Below are positions 1-4,860 of a DNA stretch of 5,635 bases, piece after piece; the first letter of the stretch is position 1, and every line of letters begins with the position of its first letter. Where the stretch lies: contig CALMIW010000379.1 of NCBI GenBank assembly GCA_937864275.1, forward strand, positions 1 to 5,635, in the 5' to 3' direction. The DNA is from an uncultured Dehalococcoidia bacterium. Its GTDB lineage: Bacteria; Chloroflexota; Dehalococcoidia; Tepidiformales; Tepidiformaceae. The notes beneath the pieces are model-generated. The model ran no database searches and was not told the DNA's origin. It saw only the letters and a list, made by a program, of their open reading frames with translations. Made by a program: the position numbers and the translations under genes.

Positions 1-32
1 ATCTGTTCGGACGGGACGGGTGCGAGCGCCAT
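1..32 (-). CDS. pstA: PstA, phosphate ABC transporter permease, first 10 codons (partial)
   Basis: An ATG on the minus strand (complement of 30-32) shares one base with the TAA stop of pstC, giving the junction TAATG. The frame stays open to the window edge and reads MALAPVPSEQ. A GGAGG (complement of 43-47) lies 10 nt before this ATG, inside the last codons of pstC. The visible peptide is too short to identify by itself. The name rests on gene order: in pst operons the second permease, PstA, normally follows PstC, and pairs with it to form the transmembrane phosphate channel. The one-base overlap suggests translational coupling, which would suit a 1:1 permease stoichiometry. Confidence is good that a gene starts here and moderate that it is pstA. 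Confidence 0.6.
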   Translation of the reverse strand, partial: MALAPVPSEQ

Positions 33-997
33 TACTCGTAGGCCTCCCGGAAGCGGTTCACGATCCACGTGGCCACGACATTCAGTGTGAGCGTGAACAC
101 GAACAGCGTGGATGCGACGGCGAAGAGCGAGGTGTAGTTGATGGTTCCCCGGGCCGCGTCGCCGAGGCCGACCTGGAGCATGTAGCCGGTCATCGTCTGG
201 ACGCTTTCGAGCGGCATCAGCGTGAGGTTCGGCGTCGAACCGGCGGCGAGCGCGACAATCATCGTCTCGCCGATGACCCGGGCGATAGCCAGGAGGACGG
301 CGGCGATGACTCCCGAGAGCGCGGCGGGGAGGACGACCTTGGTGGCGGCCTCCCGGCGCGGGGCGCCAAGGCCGTAGGCGCCTTCCCGGAGTTCGCGGGG
401 GACGTTGGACATCGCGTCCTCCGATACGGAGGCGATCGTGGGGAGGATCATCACGGCCATCATGAGCGAGGCGGCGAGCGAGTTGAAAATCGGCACGCGG
501 TCATCGCCGAAGAGCGGCCGGAGGACGTCTTCGGTGACGACGGTGAGGGCGAAGAACGCGTAGACGACGGTGGGGACGCCGGCGAGCACTTCGAGGAGCG
601 GCTTGAGAATGGAGCGCGTCCGCGGGTGGGCGTATTCGCTCAAGTAGATGGCCGCGGCGAGCCCCAGCGGCAACGCGAACACCATGGACCAGAGGACGAC
701 GTTGGCCGTCCCCGCGACGAGTTCCCAGATGCCGAACGATTCAGTGCCGGGGATGAGCGCCTGCCAGCGCGTCTCGAGGAAGAATTCAGCAGGCGAGACT
801 TCGCGGAAGAACTCGATGGTCTCCCCGAAGAGCGTCGTGACGATGAGGACCGTCGTGATCAGGGAGATCGTTCCGCAAAGCCAGAGCAGTGCCACAACGG
901 CGAGTTCGCCGGGGCGCTTGAACGTCGAATGCTGCATCTGCTTCTGCAGCAGCGCTGCTTCCGGGCTCATCGGCGCGGTGGTTGATTCGGGGGCCAT
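32..997 (-). CDS. pstC: PstC, phosphate ABC transporter permease
   Basis: Inner-membrane subunit of the PstSCAB high-affinity phosphate importer; with PstA it forms the translocation path, driven by the PstB ATPase. The 321 residues match the usual family length of about 300-330. A cytoplasmic tail of about 30 residues is followed by six hydrophobic segments near 32-56, 97-120, 134-155, 172-192, 226-250 and 288-313, with a periplasmic-type loop at 58-95 between the first two. The binding-protein-dependent permease EAA loop, which contacts the ATPase, is clear at 205-233 (EGAYGLGAPRREAATKVVLP), and the typical PstC stretch ARVIGETMIVALAAG follows at 239-253. The ATG at 995-997 is supported by a strong GGAGG (complement of 1002-1006) 4 nt upstream. 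It lies 154 bp downstream of pstS and overlaps pstA by one base. Confident assignment. Confidence 0.95.
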   Translation of the reverse strand: MAPESTTAPMSPEAALLQKQMQHSTFKRPGELAVVALLWLCGTISLITTVLIVTTLFGETIEFFREVSPAEFFLETRWQALIPGTESFGIWELVAGTANVVLWSMVFALPLGLAAAIYLSEYAHPRTRSILKPLLEVLAGVPTVVYAFFALTVVTEDVLRPLFGDDRVPIFNSLAASLMMAVMILPTIASVSEDAMSNVPRELREGAYGLGAPRREAATKVVLPAALSGVIAAVLLAIARVIGETMIVALAAGSTPNLTLMPLESVQTMTGYMLQVGLGDAARGTINYTSLFAVASTLFVFTLTLNVVATWIVNRFREAYE

Positions 998-1072
998 TCG
1001 TCCTCCGACGAGGGACTGTCTACTGCCAATTTCAGTGTTTCCGCGGCCGGCAGTCTAGCGCATGGCCCAAGG

Positions 1073-1093
1073 GGCCGGGATATGCTCCCGGCC
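1073..1093 (-). promoter_or_regulatory. Alternative hairpin in the pstS-pstC spacer
   Basis: A perfect 8-bp inverted repeat, GGCCGGGA (1073-1080) and TCCCGGCC (1086-1093), with a 5-nt loop. Its arm at 1086-1093 shares 1087-1093 with the left arm of the larger hairpin at 1087-1123, so the two cannot form together. No U-run follows on either strand, so it does not look like a simple intrinsic terminator. A role in mRNA processing or attenuation is inference. Confidence 0.4.
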
Positions 1094-1123
1094 GGGCAAG
1101 GATTGGCTCCTGGCCCGGCCGGG
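1087..1123 (-). promoter_or_regulatory. Strong hairpin between pstS and pstC, possible pstS mRNA 3'-end stabiliser
   Basis: Two copies of CCCGGCCGGG (1087-1096 and 1114-1123) form an 11-bp stem (1087-1097 with 1113-1123). One A/G mismatch (1098/1112) follows, then four more pairs (AGGA 1099-1102 with TCCT 1108-1111) and a 5-nt loop. It begins 29 nt after the pstS stop in the direction of transcription. No U-tract follows, so it is not a canonical terminator. Stem-loops after the binding-protein gene of ABC operons are known to protect the upstream message and yield more binding protein than permease. That role here is inference. Confidence 0.55.
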
Positions 1124-1151
1124 GTTGAGGTTCGAGTCGCCGACGCGAAGC

Positions 1152-2183
1152 TTACTTGGGCAGGTACGGGGTGAGCTTATCCTGCTGCGTCTTGAGGAGC
1201 GCATCCGGCATGCTCACGTAACCGACTTCCTTGGAGAGTTCGTTCGTGTTCTTCAGGTAGTAGTCGAGGAAGCCGAGGACTTCCTCCTTCTCCTTCAGGA
1301 TGGCAGCCGCGGTGTAGACGAACAGGGGGCGGCTGAGCGGCGTGTAGGTGCCGTCCAGTGCCGTTTCGAACGACGGTGCGACGCAGCCCTTGCCACCGTC
1401 GACCTGGACGGCGCTGAGCTTCTTGCCTTCGCCAAGGTAGTAGGCGAGGCCGAAGTAGCCGATGGCGTTCTTGTCGCCTTCGATGCCGCGGACGAGCACA
1501 TTGTCATCTTCCGATGAGGTGCCGTCGGAGCGGTGCGACGGTTCCTTGCTGGCTTCGCCGCGAAGCTTGAGGGCTTCCTTGAAGTAGTCGAAGGTGCCGG
1601 AGTCGGCGCCCGGGTAGTAGAACTTGATGTTCTCGGCGGGCCAGCTCGGGTCGAGGTCGCTCCACTTGGTGGCGCCACCGGCCTGGAAGGCCTTGGTCAG
1701 TTGGGCAGTGGTCATGCACTTCGCCCAGGTGTTCTGCGGGCTGACAACGACGGTCAGGGCGTCGATGGCGACCTGGAGTTCGATGATGTCGGCATTCGGG
1801 ATGCCGGCAGCTGCGCAGGCGTCCTTTTCCTTCTGGTTAATCGGGCGTGAGGCGTCGGAGACGTCGATCTCCTTGCGGCAGAACTTCTCGAAGCCCCCGC
1901 CGGTGCCGGAGAGCGCGACCTTGGTCTGGACGCCCCTGGCTGCCTTGGTGAACTCTTCGGCAACCGCCTCGGAGATTGGGAAGACCGTCGACGAGCCGTC
2001 GACCTTCACTTCGCCGGAGAGCTTGCTGTAATCGAGGCCGCCGGCCTGGGTCGGCGTGGCGTCCGCGCCGCCGTCGTCGTCATCGTCGTCGTCGCCACCG
2101 CAAGCCGCAGCCGCCAGAGCGACGAGGGAAGCGAGGGCTACGAAGAGCAGCGCCCACTTCCCCTTCTTCATCATTCGAGTCAT
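1152..2183 (-). CDS. pstS: PstS, phosphate-binding lipoprotein of the Pst ABC transporter
   Basis: Extracytoplasmic solute-binding protein that delivers phosphate to PstC/PstA. The preferred start is the ATG at 2181-2183 (343 aa): an AGG lies 10 nt upstream, whereas the longer start at 2202-2204 (350 aa) has no visible ribosome site. In 343-aa numbering, a basic MTRMMKKGK is followed by a hydrophobic signal segment ending ALAAAAC, so Cys28 is the likely lipidation site although the lipobox is poor (Ala, not Leu, at -3). A linker of seven aspartates and a Thr/Pro-rich stretch leads into the binding domain. Expected phosphate-contact motifs are present: DGSSTVFPI (62-70), SGTGGGFEKF (92-101), DASRP (110-114) and GADSGTFDYF (192-201). 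Four cysteines in the mature domain (102, 123, 156, 267) could form disulfides; pairing is unknown. It is the first visible gene of the operon, divergent from the two-component genes, with candidate regulator sites 69 nt or more upstream. Confidence 0.95.
   Translation of the reverse strand: MTRMMKKGKWALLFVALASLVALAAAACGGDDDDDDDGGADATPTQAGGLDYSKLSGEVKVDGSSTVFPISEAVAEEFTKAARGVQTKVALSGTGGGFEKFCRKEIDVSDASRPINQKEKDACAAAGIPNADIIELQVAIDALTVVVSPQNTWAKCMTTAQLTKAFQAGGATKWSDLDPSWPAENIKFYYPGADSGTFDYFKEALKLRGEASKEPSHRSDGTSSEDDNVLVRGIEGDKNAIGYFGLAYYLGEGKKLSAVQVDGGKGCVAPSFETALDGTYTPLSRPLFVYTAAAILKEKEEVLGFLDYYLKNTNELSKEVGYVSMPDALLKTQQDKLTPYLPK
2073..2093 (-). repeat. Asp-codon trinucleotide repeat in pstS
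   Basis: Seven consecutive aspartate codons, GAC three times, GAT once, GAC three times on the coding strand. They encode the acidic linker just after the lipidated cysteine and two glycines. Slippage by whole units would change linker length without a frameshift. Acidic or low-complexity tethers at this position are common in lipoproteins of high-GC bacteria. Confidence 0.8.
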
Positions 2184-2185
2184 GT

Positions 2186-2198
2186 GTAGGTTTCCTAC
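2186..2198 (-). promoter_or_regulatory. Small hairpin covering the pstS ribosome-binding site
   Basis: In the pstS transcript GUAGG (complement of 2194-2198), AAA and CCUAC (complement of 2186-2190) form a perfect 5-bp stem with a 3-nt loop, two bases before the preferred ATG at 2183. The only AGG able to act as ribosome site for that ATG is in the stem. The stem is short and may melt easily, so any effect on translation is inference. The same bases also make the longer start at 2204 less attractive. Confidence 0.35.
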
Positions 2199-2251
2199 CC
2201 CCATTGGTTGAAGTTCTCGAGGTCCTTCGATTCCGAGGCTATGGCTGCCGG

Positions 2252-2270
2252 TTTAATGTCGCATTAACAG
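2252..2270. promoter_or_regulatory. Candidate Pho-type operator, TTAA half-sites
   Basis: An AT-rich island in GC-rich surroundings. TTAA occurs at 2253-2256 and 2264-2267, exactly 11 bp apart, the half-site spacing of PhoB/PhoP-family boxes. The same bases form a perfect 6-bp inverted repeat, TTAATG (2253-2258) and CATTAA (2262-2267), with a 3-bp centre. TTAA-containing half-sites resemble the B. subtilis PhoP and cyanobacterial Pho boxes. It sits 69 nt upstream of the preferred pstS start, suitable for activation of pstS. The protein that binds is inferred from the neighbouring regulator gene. Confidence 0.5.
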
Positions 2271-2293
2271 CTTGGGCCCGCTCCCCCGGCCCC

Positions 2294-2313
2294 GGGGCAA
2301 GGCTGGGGCAAGG
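2294..2313. repeat. 9-bp direct repeat with 11-bp period
   Basis: GGGGCAAGG occurs exactly at 2294-2302 and 2305-2313, one DNA helical turn apart (11 bp). It lies between the two AT-rich candidate operators. The spacing fits tandem binding of an OmpR-family regulator, but the GC-rich sequence does not resemble known Pho boxes. Local duplication is an alternative. Confidence 0.4.
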
Positions 2314-2325
2314 GATTGCCTACGT

Positions 2326-2342
2326 TTTACACGCAGTTTGCA
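2326..2342 (+). promoter_or_regulatory. Candidate PhoP-type box, TTTACA/TTTGCA
   Basis: TTTACA (2326-2331) and TTTGCA (2337-2342) are separated by 5 bp, giving an 11-bp period. Both resemble the B. subtilis PhoP half-site TT(A/T/C)ACA, and the orientation faces the response-regulator gene. A further partial match, GTTACG (2359-2364), lies 22 bp on, in register; the position between them (2348) does not match. Autoregulation of the two-component operon is a plausible role, but this is inferred from spacing and similarity only. Confidence 0.4.
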
Positions 2343-2389
2343 GAGCCTCCATGAAACGGTTACGGGGCGCGTCGAACATATTCGTAGCA

Positions 2390-2499
2390 GCGGTCCGGAA
2401 AACGGCCCCGGACTGCGCGCCACCCCTCTGGTGGTCGAGGGCTCCAGGCTCGCCAACCCCGTCCCGGTACCGCCGGGTGGCAGGCCCGGAGCCCTCGGC
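2390..2499 (+). other. Three tandem hairpins, possible structured leader of the regulator mRNA
   Basis: Read on the plus strand there are three adjacent stems. First, 2390-2398 pairs with 2408-2416: 9 bp including one G-U, with GTCCGG/CCGGAC at the core. Second, CCACC (2420-2424) pairs with GGTGG (2430-2434). Third, CGAGGGCTCC (2436-2445) pairs with GGAGCCCTCG (2488-2497): 10 bp perfect, extended inward by 2447-2449/2484-2486 and 2452-2455/2478-2481, and capped by CCCGG/CCGGG (2463-2467/2473-2477). The block ends about 40 nt before the TTG start. The G-U pair in stem one favours the plus-strand RNA. If transcription starts upstream, this would be a folded 5' leader. No known riboswitch is recognised, and high GC content makes chance stems common. 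Confidence 0.4.
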
Positions 2500-2531
2500 G
2501 CATACTGAAAATCAGAGATAGGTCACCGCGA

Positions 2532-2535
2532 GAGG
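2532..2535 (+). promoter_or_regulatory. Ribosome-binding site fixing the TTG start of the response regulator
   Basis: GAGG lies 5 nt before the TTG at 2541. The TTG gives the expected OmpR-family N-terminus, with the receiver beginning at residue 4, and no ATG or GTG nearby gives a complete receiver domain. Confidence 0.75.
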
Positions 2536-2540
2536 AATCA

Positions 2541-3221
2541 TTGGCACAAAAGATCCTCCTCGTTGACGACGAGGCGAACATCCGCGACCTGAATGCCATG
2601 TACCTCGAGAAAGAGGGCTTCGCGGTTGAGCACGCCACCAACGGCCAGGACGCGCTTGCCCGATTCGACCAGGTCCAGCCCCAACTCGTCGTTCTCGACG
2701 TGATGATGCCCGGCATGGACGGCTTCGAAGTCTGCCGCGAACTGCGCCGGGAGAGCGACGTCCCCATCCTCATGCTCACCGCCCGGAGCGACGACGTCGA
2801 CAAGATCGTCGGCCTCGAACTTGGCGCGGACGACTACATGACCAAGCCCTTCAACCCGCGCGAACTCGTCGCCCGGGTGAAGCGCATTCTCCACCGCGTG
2901 GAGGGCGGCCGGAAGCCGCAGAACGCGATCACGGTGTCCAACCTCTCCGTCGACAAGGCGAGGCGCGAAGCCCGCGTCGATGGCGATGAGCTCACGCTGC
3001 GCACCAAGGAGTTCGACCTCCTCGTCGCCTTCGTCGAAAACCCGGGCATCGCGCTCACGCGCGATCAGCTGCTCGGCTCCGTGTGGGGCTACGACTTCGC
3101 CGGAGAGACGCGCACCGTCGACGTCCATGTGCAGCACCTGCGCTCGAAGCTGAACAATGCGAAGGTACAGATAGAGACCCTGCGGGGGGTGGGGTACAAG
3201 CTGATCGAGGTGCCCGCCTAG
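2541..3221 (+). CDS. PhoB/PhoP-like response regulator, OmpR family
   Basis: Cytoplasmic DNA-binding regulator, activated by phosphotransfer from its partner kinase. The 226 residues have the standard OmpR/PhoB layout. The receiver domain (about 4-118) has the acidic pair D9/D10, phosphoacceptor D53 (in VVLDVMMPGMDG), T80, Y99 and K102 (TKPF), so all the switch residues are present. The winged-helix DNA-binding domain (about 128-224) has the typical LTLRTKEFDLL and a recognition helix at RTVDVHVQHLRSKL (191-204), ending RGVGYKL. The start is TTG, supported by a GAGG 5 nt upstream. It is divergent from pstS and followed after 115 bp (to the preferred start) by a histidine kinase. Its place beside pst makes a phosphate-response role (phoB in proteobacteria, phoP in Firmicutes) likely, but the family has many non-phosphate members and the sequence alone does not decide, so no symbol is given. 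Confidence 0.93.
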   Translation: MAQKILLVDDEANIRDLNAMYLEKEGFAVEHATNGQDALARFDQVQPQLVVLDVMMPGMDGFEVCRELRRESDVPILMLTARSDDVDKIVGLELGADDYMTKPFNPRELVARVKRILHRVEGGRKPQNAITVSNLSVDKARREARVDGDELTLRTKEFDLLVAFVENPGIALTRDQLLGSVWGYDFAGETRTVDVHVQHLRSKLNNAKVQIETLRGVGYKLIEVPA

Positions 3222-3336
3222 CCCCGCTCCCGGGGAGGTGCGCTCACGCAAGCGCAGTGGTCGCCATTGCCAGTCTCGCGGGATGCCCGGCGGCGAGCAT
3301 CCGCGTCGTGGTGTGCCTGCCAGCCGGAGCGCGCTG
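3222..3336 (+). promoter_or_regulatory. Spacer between regulator and kinase with two hairpins
   Basis: The spacer starts right after the regulator stop with CCCCG/CGGGG (3222-3226 and 3231-3235, 4-nt loop). A second stem pairs 3277-3286 with 3297-3305 (GATGC/GCATC plus CGCG/CGCG with one bulged G, 10-nt loop). Neither is followed by a U-run, so read-through into the kinase gene is expected. The stretch could be read as a 33-residue N-terminal extension of the kinase from a GTG at 3238. That reading is rich in Arg, Gly, Pro and Ser and lacks domain features, so I treat it as non-coding. Confidence 0.45.
3326..3329 (+). promoter_or_regulatory. Ribosome-binding site that decides the kinase start
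   Basis: GGAG is 7 nt upstream of the GTG at 3337, a standard spacing. The upstream options are worse: the GTG at 3238 touches its own GGAG with no spacer, and the ATG at 3283 has only GCGGG just before it and lies inside a predicted stem. Confidence 0.6.
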
Positions 3337-4860
3337 GTGGATAGCCTCCAGGTCCGCCTCCTCGTCACCTACTTCTTCGTCATCGCCGTGACCCTCGGGC
3401 TGGCTGCGCTCAGCCTGCTCCTCCAGCTCGGCGAATACCGCGACTCCATCTCGTACGGGAACCTGGAAGACATGGGCCGGCTGGTGAACTCGCAGGCCAG
3501 CCTCCAGATCCAGCTGGCCGCGACCGAGCCACGACCGGGAGAAGAACCCGCCCCGACTCCCTCCGGCGGCGACAGCGGCAAGACGCTGCTGGCCGACCTG
3601 AACAACTACTTCAACAACAGCGAGTCCGGCCGGCTGAGCCGCGAGACGATTGTCGCGGTGATCGACGCCACCGGCCGCGTCCTGCCGGGTTTCGCTACCA
3701 GTTCCACCAGCCTCGACGGCTCGGTCGTGAAGGACCTCGCCGGGCAGACCCCGGCAGACCCGATGAGCGACCCCCGCCGCTGCCGCCTGGACCGGCCGGA
3801 CGGCCCCGACATCCTCTGCGTGAGCATCCCGTTGGGGGCCGACACGCTGGAAGAACTCGCCGGCACCGAAGCCTCCGCGATCATCGTGGCCCGGCCCGCG
3901 GCAAGCCTCGGCGAGATCGTCGGCGACCTCTTCCCGAGGCTGGTGTTCTCGGGGCTGATCGGCGTGGCGGCGGCGCTCGTGCTCGGGTTCGCGCTCAGCC
4001 AGAGCGTCGCGGCGCCGCTCCGCAACATCGCCAGGGCGGCGCGAAGCGTTGCCCGCGGCAACTACCGTCAGCGCTTGCCCGCCACCGGCCCCCGCGAAGT
4101 GCGCGACCTCGCCGCGAACTTCAACCGCATGACCGAGGAGGTCCAGCGCTCCCAGCAAACGCTGCGCGACTTCCTCGCCAACATCTCGCACGAGCTCAAG
4201 ACGCCCCTGACCTCCATCCGCGGGTTCAGCGAGGCGATGCTCGATGGCACGATCGACGACCAGGTCGGCATCGAGCGATCGGCGAAGATCATCAGCGACG
4301 AGTCCAACCGGGTGCTGCGCCTGGTCCAGGAACTGCTGGATCTTTCGCGCATCGAGAGCGGCCAGGTGTCGATGCAGCAGGACGCCATCGACCTGCGCGA
4401 ACTGTTCGAGCACGTGGGGGAGGTGTTCGCGCTCCGCAGCGAGGAGAGCGGCGTCGGGCTGGATGTCGCGCTCCAGGGCAACGCCCACATCCGGGGTGAC
4501 TTCGACCGGTTGGAACAGGTGATGAACAACCTGCTGGACAACGCCTTCCGGCACACGCCGGAGGGCGGCACCGTCCGCGTTGCCTGCCGCGACCTCCAGC
4601 CGGGCACGCTACAGGTGACGGTCGCGGATACCGGCCCTGGCATCCCCCTGAACGACCTTCCGCACCTTTTCGAACGGTTCTACCGGGGCGACAACCAGAA
4701 CGGGCGCCAGGGCTACGGTCTCGGGCTGGCCATCTCGCGAGAGATCGTCCGGGCGCATGGCGGCGAAATCTGGGCGACCAGCGAACCGGGGAAGGGCACG
4801 ACCTTCGTGTTTACGCTTCCCACCGCGGCCCGAGCAGCACGGATAGCCGCCGCGCGATAG
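3337..4860 (+). CDS. PhoR-like membrane sensor histidine kinase
   Basis: Inner-membrane sensor kinase that autophosphorylates on histidine and passes phosphate to the adjacent regulator. The preferred start, GTG 3337, gives 507 residues and places a transmembrane segment at once (about 5-30), as is usual; starting at 3238 would give 540. An extracytoplasmic domain of about 170 residues (31-201; two cysteines, 149 and 161) is followed by TM2 (202-221), HAMP (222-272), the phosphoacceptor helix with SHELKTPL (His285, plus the E286/T289 pair typical of bifunctional kinase/phosphatases), and the ATPase domain: N-box NNLLDNAFRHT (Asn402), G1 DTGPGIP (431-437), F-box FERFY (445-449), and G2 GYGLGL (459-464). 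No PAS domain fits between HAMP and His285, unlike E. coli or B. subtilis PhoR. Partnership with the upstream regulator is inferred from adjacency and orientation, and a phosphate role from the pst neighbours. Its last 50 bp overlap the convergent gene on the minus strand. Confidence 0.92.
   Translation: MDSLQVRLLVTYFFVIAVTLGLAALSLLLQLGEYRDSISYGNLEDMGRLVNSQASLQIQLAATEPRPGEEPAPTPSGGDSGKTLLADLNNYFNNSESGRLSRETIVAVIDATGRVLPGFATSSTSLDGSVVKDLAGQTPADPMSDPRRCRLDRPDGPDILCVSIPLGADTLEELAGTEASAIIVARPAASLGEIVGDLFPRLVFSGLIGVAAALVLGFALSQSVAAPLRNIARAARSVARGNYRQRLPATGPREVRDLAANFNRMTEEVQRSQQTLRDFLANISHELKTPLTSIRGFSEAMLDGTIDDQVGIERSAKIISDESNRVLRLVQELLDLSRIESGQVSMQQDAIDLRELFEHVGEVFALRSEESGVGLDVALQGNAHIRGDFDRLEQVMNNLLDNAFRHTPEGGTVRVACRDLQPGTLQVTVADTGPGIPLNDLPHLFERFYRGDNQNGRQGYGLGLAISREIVRAHGGEIWATSEPGKGTTFVFTLPTAARAARIAAAR

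Larger units (their letters stand above)
2205..2540. promoter_or_regulatory. Divergent control region between pstS and the response-regulator gene
   Basis: This 336-bp stretch separates pstS (leftward) from the response regulator (rightward) and has no supportable coding sequence. The half nearer pstS (2205-2345) contains three direct repeats with an 11-bp period, listed separately. The half nearer the regulator (2390-2499) contains three successive GC-rich hairpins. No strong sigma70-type -35/-10 pair is evident in either direction. CATAGC (complement of 2238-2243) and CATACT (2501-2506) are weak -10 candidates for pstS and the regulator. Absence of a good -35 is expected for activator-dependent Pho promoters, but the promoters remain unlocated. 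Confidence 0.7.

Noticed and set aside
20..985. A 321-codon open frame on the plus strand opposite pstC, the same length as PstC
   Set aside because: Its product is a low-complexity Glu/Arg/Gly/Asp-rich sequence with no domain features, typical of the antisense frame of a GC-rich gene. PstC is unmistakable on the other strand.
1087..1123. The pstS-pstC hairpin as an intrinsic terminator
   Set aside because: No U-tract follows the stem in either direction, and pstC and pstA downstream have good ribosome sites and belong to the same system, so it is reported as a stabilising or attenuating element instead.
2073..2093. The Asp-codon repeat as a phase-variation switch
   Set aside because: The unit is three bases, so gain or loss of whole units keeps the frame, and the tract is short and interrupted by a GAT codon.
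2374..2385. CGAA-N4-TTCG inverted repeat resembling a LexA/SOS box
   Set aside because: It is one base short of the Gram-positive-type CGAAC-N4-GTTCG spacing, and no SOS gene is nearby. The match is too weak to claim.
1976..2521. Open frames crossing the pstS 5' end and the divergent spacer, including small ones at 2253-2456 and 2272-2508
   Set aside because: Products are Arg/Pro/Ser-rich with no motifs and no good ribosome sites, and they conflict with pstS or with the regulatory repeats. The spacer is better read as non-coding.
2538..3368. A 276-codon open frame antisense to the response regulator
   Set aside because: Its composition is that of an antisense shadow, and the receiver and winged-helix domains on the plus strand explain the region.
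3244..4554. A 436-codon open frame antisense to the histidine kinase
   Set aside because: It mirrors the kinase's codon bias and has no recognisable domain. The kinase frame carries every catalytic motif.
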